From the NCBI RefSeq assembly GCF_033807575.1, contig NC_084717.1, forward strand, positions 9,797,692 through 9,861,691: a DNA stretch of 64,000 nt, read 5' to 3'. Below the pieces are notes generated by a model. The model searched no databases. It was not told where the DNA came from and saw nothing but the letters and a program-made list of their open reading frames with translations. Made by a program: the position numbers and the translations under genes. Positions 1 through 10,585 of this stretch are shown one piece after another; within the stretch, counting starts at the first letter, position 1, and each line of letters begins with the position of its first letter. Source of the stretch: Cydia pomonella. Taxonomy: Eukaryota; Arthropoda; Insecta; Lepidoptera; Tortricidae.

Positions 1-743
1 ATGCTTGTAAACTAGTCATATATGGCACACGGGCACATTGTAAGAATGTAATTAGCTACATGCATGATTTTTTTGGAAGATGTCAATCGACTTTACTTTC
101 CGAGAGAAGAGAGGAAACAAACTCAACATTTGTATCCGGTTACTTTGTCCCACATGTGGATAAAATGCAACTTTCTCATTAGATTTTGAACATTCAAGAG
201 GGCCTTTACTAGTTAGTCTGATAAAATTTAAGTTTTTCCTTATTTACACTGTCATCAGGACAGCAAACAGCAAACCTTGTTATTAGCATAATGATGACTA
301 AGTATACTTAAGTAACTGTAAGTATACATTCTAAACACGCTCAGAATCTATAGTAGAGCAGCCAATTAGTAATTACAATTCAATTATATTATATACTAGC
401 ATTGTTACAATTAAGATTACAAGAAGTTGGTTAGACGGGTGTTAACGGAGATTCTGCTGATTAGACGAAGACATTCAAGTCCTTTAACTTGCGTTGAGCA
501 ACCAGGGATGTAGGTATTCTGTTACAAGCGTAAGTAAGTTGAAAGGATTCAACTTCACTTCATTAAAACTAAATAACTGATAGTGATTTTCTATTTTTGT
601 GGATAATTTCAACAATAATTAGGTTTAAAGGTTCTCAAAAGCTAACTTTAAAGCTGTCGTTCGGTGCAAAGTAAATAGGTATGTCTGTTATAACTAAAAG
701 ACATAACTAATATACTCAATTCAATTGTATTGAGTTTTATTTA
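1..743. other. AT-rich non-coding stretch
   Basis: No open frame of coding character, no tRNA-like fold and no terminal inverted repeat was seen here. Confidence 0.5.
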
Positions 744-747
744 TATG

Positions 748-762
748 ATATATATATATATA
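748..762. repeat. (TA)n microsatellite
   Basis: A run of alternating T and A directly precedes the hairpin at 765-816. Confidence 0.9.
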
Positions 763-764
763 TT

Positions 765-816
765 TACAGCACTAAAACTTCAAATGTTAGGATTCATTTG
801 AAGTTTTAGTGCTGTA
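765..816. repeat. Perfect 22-bp hairpin with 8-nt loop
   Basis: The arms 765-786 and 795-816 are exact reverse complements (TACAGCACTAAAACTTCAAATG and its complement, split by TTAGGATT). The size and lack of mismatches suit either a very short MITE or a transcribed hairpin. No gene is adjacent. The flanking (TA)n suggests insertion at a TA-rich target. Confidence 0.85.
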
Positions 817-864
817 CCCATATCAGCCTATCCTATCTATTTACTCGTATCATGTACAAAGAAT

Positions 865-1382
865 GTTCTGGTTATTCATCTTGGAATGAAATTTTAAATA
901 AAATTGTGTTACTTAGAAATTTAACTTATTGACCACAGCGTTAGCCAAGGTCTCCATTTTGACTCGGGCAAATTGCGCTCGTATGTCCGGATCTTCTCCT
1001 CTACAGCTCGCAATTCTCAACCGAGTCTCGTGAAATTTGGTGAGCAAGTTCAGTTGTTAAATATAATTTATCTGTTGTTTCGTGTGGAAATTAGCATAAA
1101 GGACTTAAGTGCTATTAGTGTCTATGGCACATAAGGCCATTGCAAGTATGTTGTGATAATGGCTCAAAGAAGTAAGTATTTCTAGTTTTTATATTTTTTT
1201 AAGCTTATGAATCTTAACGCGAGGTCTACAGCTCAGAGCCACTAGTTTAGATTATTGCGTTATTACAAGCTACTATTTTTTTATATTATAAATATTCTTA
1301 TAGCATTTCCTTTTATCATTATTTAAATCAAAGGCGAGCAGCATTTCAAATTCCATCCTTGAATAAATCACATTCTATTCCA
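865..1382. other. Non-coding; part may be an old dispersed repeat
   Basis: The stretch around 930-1080 (containing TTGACTCGGGCAAATTGCGC) resembles a lepidopteran dispersed repeat I recall. There is no second copy in this window to prove it, and no coding potential was seen. Confidence 0.25.
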
Positions 1383-1616
1383 TTATTCTTGGTTGCAGTT
1401 TTCTTTGACTGGCGGTGAAATGACATTATCTAACAGAAAGGAATATTGGCGGAGATCTTTTTTAAAATCAGACTGAGTTTTGTCTAGATAGCTCCGCAAT
1501 TTGAAATTCCTTTGAAATAAAGATATTTGATGAAATTTGGTATGGAGATAAATTGAGGGCCGAGACATCATCATTATCCCACGCAGACGAAGTAATCACG
1601 GGCAGGCGCTAGTTCT
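1383..1616 (-). repeat. Dispersed repeat remnant, minus orientation
   Basis: Read on the minus strand, 1560-1616 starts ACTAGCGCCTGCCCGTGA and continues TTCGTCTGCGTGG. The same motif occurs on the plus strand at 20846-20880 (ACTAGCTTCTGTCCGCAAC, then TTCGTCTGCGTGG). The minus strand then runs into CCATACCAAATTTCATC, a phrase also seen at 21550-21580. This looks like a common non-coding lepidopteran repeat. The 63-codon open frame across it is incidental. Confidence 0.5.
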
Positions 1617-3036
1617 AATAAGTTTAACCCACTATTACCTTTTGTTTGTGTAAGTTTATAAATATTTAATTTAATTAATAGCCGTTTAAATATTATGATA
1701 CAATTTTCAATCATTACCGGAAGGATCTGTGCCTTTTTTTTTTTTTTATTAAAATTTAGTTTTTTCTAGGGGTAAGCCTTTCCGGGGGTAAGCATGTTAC
1801 AAACTCGGGTCTTTAATTCCCTCCAGCCTGTCGGGAACTAACACCCTCGTTTCCAATATTTAACTTACCCCCCCTCATTGCATAATTTACTTATTTGCTC
1901 CTTTAGAGAAAGAGTTCGCTATATAAAGATAAGCCGAGCATTGTCTACCTTTATTTTATTAAAACGCAAAATAAAGTGTAGGTAATTTTATTCTCTTATA
2001 TCTAATTGGTAATTCCTTTTAGTATTGACTTCTAGATTTGTTTTATTATTTTTCTTACGTTCATTCGACTTCATTCATTTAATACTTAGCCAGCCATACG
2101 AAACGCTACATCTGACTTGCAAAGACTCTGATATTTATCTTCTTATAGGGGGTATTAGGCTTAATCCCTCTGCTCGAGACTGATATATTGCACGAAAACA
2201 AAGGATCAGCGTATAGCAAGCCTTAATAAAACCCTGGGAATATTTCTAATAAGGCCCAGATTAAATAAAATGCTATTAACTCGAAATGAAGTTAACAATG
2301 CACTATCAAAAGAAAATTTAACTATTCATTATTGCCGACGGTTTTGTCATGAATATGATCTAATATTTATTCAGGCTTTAGTGATGCACATACACGTTAA
2401 AAAAAGGTTTTTTAGGTACTTAATTGAGGGCACTAGTTTTATTTATTTACCGAGGAGCAATGTGCCTTAACGTGCAATGTTGACAGCTGACAGAAAAATA
2501 GCCAATATAAATGCCAATAGCTGGTTAAGTTAGCGACAGCTTTTAGAAGAGTCGATAAGGCATTTGTATATAATTATATATTATGTTATGGTATGGTGGA
2601 GATATGTTACGGTCGTCGGTTAGTGCATTGTGACCATAAACTTTGCCAATGCGCAAGTATGTATATTAATGTACTGACGCAGAACAAACAAACCGAAAAA
2701 ACTATCATGTCTCGTTTTGCTTTGGCATGGTGACGTGGTCAGGCAATAAAAGCTCGTAATACATAATACAGTGAGTACTTAATGTGTCGTGTGAATACAA
2801 CACGGTACAAATACAACTTGACGATTAAATCATGAGCACTAATATTCATAATTGGATAAGTTAATTAATTAGCACACTGTATTGCTTGTATTGCAGCACA
2901 TTGAATAGTTGTCCGCTTCGCGTGGCACTACAAGCTTATTTGTGTATGCGCTCTCAGCATTAAATGTTGTGGATAAACTCTAGCCCATATTAGGTATTTT
3001 TTATTCCATTTTATATCGATTATAGGTTTAAAATTT
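1617..3036. other. Non-coding stretch, no gene seen
   Basis: AT-rich with a poly-T run near 1735-1747. The plus-strand open frame at 2270-2470 has no domain, biased codon use or splice context that would support it. Confidence 0.4.
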
Positions 3037-3359
3037 GGAAGCCCTGGTGGCGTAGCGGTAATAGCAATCCGGAGGTCGCAGGCTCAAATCGGAATTCCGA
3101 CTCGTATCTATGAGTTTTTCGAAACTTATGTACGAAATATCATTTGATATTTAACAGTCGCTTTTCGGTGAAGGAAAACATCGTGAGGAAACCGGACTAA
3201 TCCCAACAAGGCCTAGTTTACCCTCTGGGTTGGAAGGTCAGATGGCAGTCGCTTTCGTAAAAACTAGTGCCTACGCCAAATCTTGGGATTAATTGTCAAG
3301 CGGACCCCAGGCTCCCATGAGCCGTGGCAAAATGCCGGGACAGCGCGAGGAAGAAGAGA
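3037..3359 (+). mobile_element. tRNA-headed SINE with 10-bp target duplication
   Basis: The 5' part carries an RNA polymerase III box A (TGGCGTAGCGGT, about 3048-3059) and a diverged box B (GGCTCAAATC, about 3081-3090), as in SINEs derived from tRNA. The body contains AAGGAAAACATCGTGAGGAA, then CCATGAGCCGTGGCAAAATG, and ends GCGAGGAAGAAGAG. This body is familiar from lepidopteran SINEs that share the 3' end of RTE-type LINEs. The element is flanked by TTTAAAATTT on both sides (3027-3036 and 3360-3369), a clean target-site duplication that fixes both ends. It encodes no protein and would be mobilised by a partner LINE. Confidence 0.85.
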
Positions 3360-3635
3360 TTTAAAATTTACCTAGCCAAAATATCGTGAGGGCGTAGCTC
3401 GTCTAATCAGCGCAGATTCTTTTGAACAAACCATCGCGTACGCTCGAGTACTCTCGCCGTTTGGGATGCTGAGAGCATCTTAGTTGTTTTCATTTGAGTA
3501 CTGTGGTCTTACCAGACTGACGTGGCACTGCACAGGAAACCGATGGTGACGCGCGCGACACGTATGACATACAAATGTAGCAACCTTAAGACGAGGGATG
3601 CGTTTGTAAGAATCGGTATAACGCATGGCCTTTCA

Positions 3636-3834
3636 GGTACAAGTTGGAACCCAGTGACGTTCGCGACAGCAGATGACGCGACTGGTTTCTCTGTATTTCT
3701 ATAAAATACCATTCAAAATCAGCGACACGAACGCGCATCGCCGAGCGGCAGACATCACGTCGCCCGACCACACATCAGTAGTCATGCACAAAATGAGTGA
3801 GAAAATGACACGTTGCCGGGTTCCAACTTGTACC
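3636..3834. mobile_element. MITE with 17-bp terminal inverted repeats
   Basis: GGTACAAGTTGGAACCC at 3636-3652 is repeated inverted at 3818-3834 without mismatch. The interior is GC-rich (CGTCGCCCGACC and similar) with no transposase. The short open frames over it, on both strands, are shadows of the palindromic ends. The superfamily is not clear because the flanks give no convincing target duplication. Confidence 0.7.
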
Positions 3835-4100
3835 TTAGCTAAAACAAGAACATTAGGTACTTTGCCAATTCGCGAAATTTCGCGGATAAGATAATATTTT
3901 TCTGCTAATTAATATGGATTCCCGCAAAGTAACCTGATTCTATTTATTATATTGGCCTTTAGCTGTCAAAAATCGGATTCATTGACAGTGAGGTTTCTGT
4001 ACCTAGGTATATATCAGTACTGTACATTAATTATTAACCTAAACAATAAATGTTAGTAGACAAAACCTCTTCAGTGTGGCTACCACCAGTTCGGCACGGC

Positions 4101-4215
4101 ACTGTCATAAACGCTATCGAGAACATGCTTTCTATGCATCTCGCCCGTTTTCGCATATAAGTGCGAGAGAGATGTATAGAAAGTAAATTACGTTCTCGAT
4201 AGCGTATATGTCAGT
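4101..4215. repeat. Imperfect hairpin / MITE-like inverted repeat
   Basis: ACGCTATCGAGAAC at 4111-4124 pairs with GTTCTCGATAGCGT at 4191-4204. The pairing extends outwards (TGTCATAA against TATATGTCA) and inwards (CTTTCTATGCATCTCGC against GCGAGAGAGATGTATAGAAAG). Nearly the whole 115 bp can fold back on itself. Confidence 0.7.
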
Positions 4216-4289
4216 TTCTTGTTCGCCATTAAGGTACCGTAGGTTCAGAGAGCTGAGTATTTGAAAAACCGCTTTTTTTAGATGACAAA

Positions 4290-4690
4290 AATTAAATTAG
4301 CAATATACAGGATTTTCTTTAGGGACTTCAGCTATTAGAATGCAATTATTTTGACTTTCACTCGATAGTAAAAAAACACGATCATTTTTTTTTAAATACT
4401 ACGTCGGTAGCAAACAAGCCCCGCCTGATAGTAAGCAATCTCCGTAGCCTATGTACGCCTGCAACTCCAAAGGAGTTGAACATAGGTCTGAAACGCACTT
4501 TAAACGTTTAAAACAATTTATGCAAAAGCTAAAAATATGATAATTACTTCTATAAATGCGCAATTTTATTATTAAGGGAAACGAGCGACTACTTTTTTCT
4601 TTTTTAAACTTACAAGGAATCAAAAACATGATACCCGCGGTCCCGAGCACGCACATCCATCTCGCTTACGCCCAGTGAGAGTGAGTGTAA
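4290..4690 (+). repeat. Dispersed repeat, copy 1 (copy 2 at 29215-29540)
   Basis: The segment AGGGACTTCAGCTATTAGAA (4321-4340) and the following ACTTTCACTCGAT reappear inverted at about 29445-29530. The segment with CATCTCGCTTACGCC near 4650-4670 reappears inverted at about 29225-29280. Both pieces keep their order, so these are two copies of one element in opposite orientation. Copy 1 is longer because another repeat lies inside it (4396-4486). Confidence 0.6.
4396..4486 (+). repeat. Dispersed repeat of the CCTGATGGTAAGC family, nested
   Basis: It contains GCAAACAAGC, then CCTGATAGTAAGCAAT, then CGCCTGCAACTCC. The same skeleton is seen in the copies at 14803, 45834 and 50694. It interrupts the larger repeat at 4290-4690. 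It has no coding capacity. Confidence 0.55.
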
Positions 4691-5807
4691 AGCAGAACCT
4701 ACGGGGCCTTAAAATTGTATTTCAATTCTCTCACAAACATCACGGACTGGTAATCTCCGAAACACCTTTGACCCAAATACTTCGTTGTTTGTTACAAAAT
4801 TAAAATCAGCGTCTCTTCCGCCTTCGTGGCGTTTATTTTGGTGACAGCTCCGTTATTATACCAATTAAAACATCTCTGATTCCCTTTTTTATTACAAGTT
4901 ATCATGAAGCGACTTTATTTTCAATGTTTGAAATTCGCGTGTTAACGAACAGAATTCTGATATAAATATGCTTGTTTCAAACTTAAAGTGTACTTAACCT
5001 TAAACAACAAAAATAAAGTTTATTTACAATAGAATAGGCTTCGCGGAGTCAAGGCTAGACTTTAATAATTAAGTACCTAACAAACATGCAAAATATGACG
5101 TAACAACGTGTTTGGATTAACCCTTATCCTGACACTAAAAGAAAAGTTAGTGAATTTTATTCAAGCCCACATGACACGCACCGAGGAGGAACTAATAAGC
5201 AGTAGTCATAATAATTCTAATTATTATTATTATTTTATTATTATTTATAAATGCACAGGCAGCTTATAGCTGATATGTCCACATCAATTAGGAAACAAAA
5301 GAGTCAAAGTATTCTAAAATTATAGGAGTACTTTTGGTCGCTACGCGGTAAATACGCGGCCGGCAACCCCGTTTCTCGCCGAGATATGTATAGTGCTTTT
5401 CTCAAACTTCCAATTAAAATAAAAAATTGTAGTCAATTTGTTTTGTGGCGACCTACTCGGCTGGCCACTCTACCAGCGGCGGTGTACAGCCTTACGCGCG
5501 TAAGTCCGCGCGCCTGCGCGATGCGCCACCGCCGTTGCTTAGCAACGAATATGCACAACAAATCACCGTATCAACTGCCAAGCTTCCTGAAGCTAGTTGA
5601 TGGTTGGATGCCACGACGTTGTGTCACAATTTGACGTTAAAAACAAAAGAAGGTTGCTTTACAGTCCTAGGTGTGTAAGGCAGTATGAAATTCCTTTACA
5701 TATCATCTTCACTCATCGCACCTGATATGTAGTATTCCTGACCTAATTTGACGTAAGTCATGTCATCATTTCATAGCAAGTTTGAGAAAACATATTTAAA
5801 GCAGAGT
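4691..5807. other. Non-coding stretch with a GC-rich patch
   Basis: No gene was recognised. A GC-rich, CpG-rich patch at about 5340-5640 stands out from the AT-rich surroundings. The open frame there (5386-5634) shows no domain. Confidence 0.35.
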
Positions 5808-6157
5808 CTATCGCGAATTTATTTTGTTACCTTTATTTCCAATGTTTCGACGCAGCAGGGCTAAGATGGTCGGCTCTTTATCATTTGTCACCATACCTGT
5901 AACGTTGTAACAAGTATGTAAGCGCGAAAGTGACGGGCATAGTGACAAGTGATAAAAATGGAGCCATGCTGTTACCGCAGGTTTCACTGTCGTGGTCGCG
6001 AATAACTTATGTCCCGGCAAAATGTCGAAACAGAGATTTTTGTAACTACCCGACGAAAAGTCTATGAAGAATTTTGGGGTAGGAATCACAACTTCAAACC
6101 ACCCACCACACATGGTTTAATTATTGTCAATAGTCCGATACACAAAACTCACTATGT
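5808..6157 (+). repeat. Dispersed repeat copy A, interrupted by a MITE
   Basis: It begins TATCGCGAATTTATTTTG and ends near TTATTGTCAATAGTCCGA. It matches 47157-47382 over its whole length apart from a 120-bp insertion plus 5-bp duplication at 5856-5980. The match includes AAACAGAGATTT and ACCACACATGG. The minus-strand open frame 5808-6113 is a by-product of the repeat. Confidence 0.8.
5856..5975 (+). mobile_element. 120-bp MITE (family A) nested in repeat copy A
   Basis: It runs from CAGGGCTAAGATGG to GCCATGCTGTTAC. Internally TATCATTTGTCACCATACC pairs with GGGCATAGTGACAAGTGATA. The host repeat reads GACGCAGGTTTCAC where uninterrupted (about 47202-47215). Here the pentamer CGCAG occurs on both sides (5851-5855 and 5976-5980), so this is an insertion with a 5-bp target duplication. 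Other family members lie at 29837, 29958, 32713-33098 and 52013. Confidence 0.8.
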
Positions 6158-6418
6158 TGTCTGTTTTTAATGTATTCAAAACGCAACAGTTTTAAATATT
6201 ATATCGACTCTCCGAGTTTTCATAGAAAATATGGCATTTCATTTTCCAACACTCAAGCAGAGTGATTTCCTTTTGCGAAAATATCGTGAGTTAAAAATCT
6301 AAACCTTTGTTAGTTTTTCCTTTTTATAGAGTAAACTTGACTCGATCATCGCAATATGACGGAATGCTAAGCTCAGCTCAAGTCGAACACGGGCTCAGCG
6401 CCAACGCAGGCTATACGC

Positions 6419-6559
6419 TATAAATATCAGGGGAAACAGAGCCGCAGTGGATTGTCTAAATTCAGTAAGCAGACTAACTACGTACGAGTATCTAACTAAA
6501 ACTAAATTATCAACATCTCTTATACCAGTTAAAGTTATCAAAGTGATTCAAATGAAGGG
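6419..6559 (+). promoter_or_regulatory. Possible TATA promoter and minimal first exon
   Basis: TATAAATAT at 6419-6427 lies 26-27 bp before a CAGTG initiator-like motif (6445-6449). An ATG AAG follows at 6552, then G|GTAATA, which could be a phase-1 splice donor. TATA box, about 100-nt 5' UTR and a tiny first coding exon starting ATG AAG is the arrangement typical of insect cuticular protein genes. I found no matching second exon with a signal peptide downstream. Without the splice the frame stops after 16 codons. Treat this as a motif-level suggestion only. Confidence 0.25.
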
Positions 6560-7221
6560 TAATAATGATAATGATCCCAAAGTAAAACAACAGTCTAGAT
6601 AGTCAATATGGTTTAAAACCCTGGGTAGTGATCGGAGTATCGCACGAACGGTTATTACGATGTTGATTTCGTCTTTCAAGCGGTTTATAAGAAAGAGATA
6701 AATAAACAATTCCTTTATTAAGGTTTCGTAAGTATATTTTAAAATACGACGGTTACGAGTAAAAAATTGAAACGTGGTATTATACCTAATAAAGAAAATT
6801 TACTGCATAACAGCATAATATAAAAATTGTACAAGTCTGAATCGGTAATAAGGACATTGCAATCAATTATGTGAACCCTCGAGCCTTGAGCCCGACTCGC
6901 AGTTGGCCGGTTTTATTAACATTTAGCAAACTACAATAGTTTTAATTAACCTTAATGCTCTGTTTGACATTGCTGTTTTGACAATGTGTCCTGCGATAAC
7001 GACCGGAGGGATTTCCGTTACGCGAATGTGTATTCTAAATCTTTAATCTATCGGAGATTTAGAAAATATCAAGATAAACTGATGCAGTATACGGCTTACA
7101 ATCTAAATGGAGTTCTGTTCTACGTATATACAGAAGGACGATATATCCATATTTTGCCATAACCATGAAATTTCAATGTTTCAGAAATAGCCTAGATACA
7201 CAATCGGGATGTTTTTATTTT
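6560..7221. other. Non-coding stretch, no gene seen
   Basis: AT-rich with no supported exon and no inverted repeat large enough to call. Confidence 0.4.
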
Positions 7222-8480
7222 CAATCACTAGCCAAAATTTGCGGGGAGAGTACCTATATATAAGGTGCTAACAAAATAGTTACGAAATATTTTAAGAGGT
7301 GGTACTTTACACTAAAACAATTAACTTTAAATATAAATTAAGAAATGTTTACTTTTTGTTTTAATTTATTGAACAAAATAAATAAATAATTATTATATCT
7401 AAAAATAATCACATGTGCATTTAACTGACAAGTTGCTTAACATTTTGTCATGTCAACAATTGTGCCTTTTTCAACTAACCACGTTGCCGGTTGTCGATTA
7501 GGTTGATTTAATTTTGAAGCTTTATGGAAATAGCGTCTTATTGACAACTAATAATAAGTACCCGTATGGTTGAAAATGCTACAATTATTTGTCTTCTGTC
7601 ATTTGATTTATCAACATGGCAGTTTGTTCGGTAAAAGAGGCTCTAGAATCAGTACCCCTAGTGTAAATATTTTCGACAGCGAAACGTGACGTACGCGTTT
7701 GCGTTAAGTGTCATTTTGTATGAGATTTTTTACTTTCCAAAACGTCCCGCTTGGCGCGCTGTTCAAAAACCCATACAAAATGAGACTTAACGCAAACGCG
7801 TACGTCACGTTTCGCTATCGACTAAAATTACATTAGGGGTACTGTTCAATGAGGTCTCATTTAAGTATCTCATTATCAGCTAATATTATAACCACAGTAA
7901 GTGTAGGAGTTGAAAATAGATTTCCGGTTACTCTGATACGGTTGATATAATATTAGCGAAAAATCGTTGAGCATTAGACTTTTTGTTTGCCGCGATATTT
8001 ACTGTCGAGTAGCAGTACTGAGGGTTCCACTACTCGATGCTAGATGTCGACTGCGTATATAATAAGCATTTTGGTACCAAAACTGATGTATGGGGTGAGC
8101 ACTCTATTACTTCTTATTTCTCTATGACGTTGTTTGCTCGGAGAGGCGAAACACGTGTCGAGTTTTGTATTTTCGGTGGTACGTTGTTATATTTATACGT
8201 ATTCATTTTTGCGGTGGGAAGGTGGGACCATTAATTGCATGTAAAAATACGTAGGTTAGCACTGATTGACTAGCACGTTATCTTTTCGTGTATTAGCAAA
8301 GTAATATTATTTGTTTTAATTTATTTATTTATCGGTAACAAATTTGTTAGCATTTAGCACCTTATATATAAGACATACTGAGCAAACAAACAAATTTTTT
8401 TTTGCAATTTCGAGGTTAGCGCCATAGTAAAAATTGCTTAGTATAATAATACTTACCTCGCAAAATTTGGCTAAGCATTG
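7222..8480. mobile_element. Possible TIR element of about 1.26 kb
   Basis: CAATCACTAGCCAAAATTTG (7222-7241) has an imperfect inverted partner at about 8456-8480 (reverse complement CAATGCTTAGCCAAATTTTG). A second inverted pair lies inside: TATATATAAGGTGCTA near 7255-7270, and TAGCACCTTATATATAA near 8355-8371. Together they suggest the ends of an old DNA transposon. A shorter MITE sits within it (7650-7844). No transposase-like frame remains. The ORF at 8037-8234 has no recognisable motif. Confidence 0.4.
7650..7844. mobile_element. 195-bp palindromic MITE, CAGTACCCCTA ends
   Basis: The left arm (CAGTACCCCTAGTGTAAAT ... AGCGAAACGTGACGTACGCG ... TTTGCGTTAAGT) and the right arm are near-perfect inverted copies over about 75-80 bp. 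The two halves share CATTTTGTATG near the centre. I recognise the arms as a very common lepidopteran palindromic element. It has no coding capacity. Confidence 0.85.
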
Positions 8481-10191
8481 AAAAAGTAATAGAAGGCGAT
8501 AAAGTTAAATGTTTCTTTAGAACACAGTTACAGGCCTTCGTAGTGTGAAGAAAGGATTTGGCTTAGGTACCACTTAGTGCATCTCATACAATATTAAACA
8601 GGGGACGGCGGCTAACGTAAAACAGAAAGTATTCCCCTAGGATTTGATAAGTTTAAGAGACACATGATAACAATGATGTACTATGGTGGTTTAGTCTATG
8701 AAGCAACCGAAGATAAAGGCGAAAACTATACGAAATGCGTCGTTGCTTACTATTTTTTCGAACGCTCTTTTATGAACATCACAATCACAATAAAATGATA
8801 TTATTTTTCTCTAACGGTAACGTTTAGTGTGTTTTTGCTGTATACAAATGATCGGTAAATGCAGTCATCTTTCTTAGGAAAAAGAAATTAATATTTTCCT
8901 TTCGGCTATCTCATCGTTTTAAGGTAATTCCCCTAGAGGGCCCAATGAATTCTTTCAACCTATATAAAGAGACGCTGGTGTACAAAAACAACAACCAATG
9001 AAGCTATCAGTTGAACCAAAACGTTAGGTGATAGCTATTAGGTACAAATTGCCAAAGCCTTTAATCAGTCTCGGCAATCAAGGTAAAGGACACAGCGGGC
9101 ACATGAAGCAGATTCTGATTTATCTATGTGGTAAGGTTTTGTCAATAGGCTTCTGATTAGAGGGCGCGAGATGCCCAATGACAAAACCAGAATCAGAATT
9201 GACCTCGAGAACAAGCGATCATTCAATTCCGCCTTCACACCACTTGTTCCCCGCTCCGCCGTAATGAAGTACCGAATCGACGAAAGCCTCACTAATCCCA
9301 CCTAACTCCGAGGACTATACTACCCGTTTTACACTAATTTACATAATTATTGTAACACAAGTTACACGGCGAATGGAAACTCGCAGATAATAAGTTTGGA
9401 GCTTTGTCAAAAGGACTATTGTTAGATAAGTTTACCACCTCGTAAAACAAGCACAAATTTAGTATCGCCTCTTGCAGACTACGGGAGAATTTGATACAAT
9501 TCAGGACTGCGAAAACGTCAATTGTTTCGGTCCCAAACAATTCCGGAAACTTCGAGTCGATGTGCATTTTTGCATCTAAATTCCCTTTTGAACATTGTCA
9601 ATTTCTAAACCGGAACGGAAATCTGGGAATTCCTGTAACGTTTACATTTATGTGAAATCTCGATGAACTTTCTGTTTGGTCCGTTTTAATTCAGGTGACT
9701 TACTTTTTTCGCTATTTTAGCAAAGCGTCCATGCGAAACTTGAATATTGCATTTTGCATAGTTAATTTAATGAACGGGGCCTTTGAACAGCGTTCTAGAT
9801 TATAATTGAGTTAGTACAAAACGTACAGCCGAAGACGCGTATGACGAACATCGACGTCAAACTTCCCGAGCGGAGCTGCCATCTCTCGCGATTAGTTTCA
9901 ATTAAAACTCACTCGACGCTGGCAACATTCGCGGCAGTAATGGCGGCGCTTTTATTACGCTAGAATAGTGGCTATTATTAGCACTGTTTCCAACTGGATT
10001 TCTCAAGCTTTGTCCTTAAGAAAACGCCTCTTCATTGATTTTATACGAAAGTCAACACATAGGATATACCTATTAAATGAAGTGACTCATATAATATCCT
10101 TCGAATTTCACTTCAAGAAGTTTGTTTGATCATCACATATAATACTGTACCTACCCTACCTACAGCTACACTTACAAAGTTATTGCGTCGA
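8481..10191. other. Non-coding stretch, no gene recognised
   Basis: Two minus-strand open frames (9065-9301 and 9334-9567) have no recognisable domain. A GC-richer patch lies at 9830-9960. A TATATAAAG at 8961 has an ATG only 37 bp downstream, too close for a normal insect promoter plus leader. Confidence 0.35.
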
Positions 10192-10225
10192 GTTATCACT
10201 ATTTACCTAGGTAAATAGTGATAAC
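10192..10225. repeat. Perfect 34-bp palindrome
   Basis: GTTATCACTATTTACCTAGG and its continuation read identically on both strands from 10192 to 10225, with no spacer and no mismatch. The centre is CTAG. No target duplication or larger element was seen around it. Confidence 0.9.
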
Positions 10226-10585
10226 GCTAGCGCTAGGCTATCCCAAAGCACTAACTAGCTGTAATATCGTCAACTGAGAATAACTGCGGAACTCATCTAA
10301 TACGAATAGATCGTAACTTTGCAAGTCAAAGTGGGAAACTTGGCTGAAGAGGTACCCTCTTGCAACCGAATTTCAGTTTAAATGTTATATAGTGACTAAA
10401 CCTCGGCGGTCGCAGATCTCTGAGCTCCGAGAAATCAACTGAATCGAGAGACTCAATGATTCTCTCTCTGTCTTACGCTTTGGATTTTTGAAGACAAAGC
10501 TATTTAAACCAATGATGTGTTGGAAATGTAGAGGCTTGGTTTAGATTAGTCGTCCAGATGCAATGCAATCAAAACTTGCCGTGAA

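Noticed and set aside
5808..6113. 101-codon minus-strand frame
   Set aside because: It spans a repeat and a nested MITE; the same repeat at 47157 does not keep it open.
8961..9030. TATA box followed by ATG AAG as a second cuticle-type promoter
   Set aside because: Only 37 bp separate TATA and ATG, the frame stops after nine codons, and the only nearby donor (GTTGAA) is poor.
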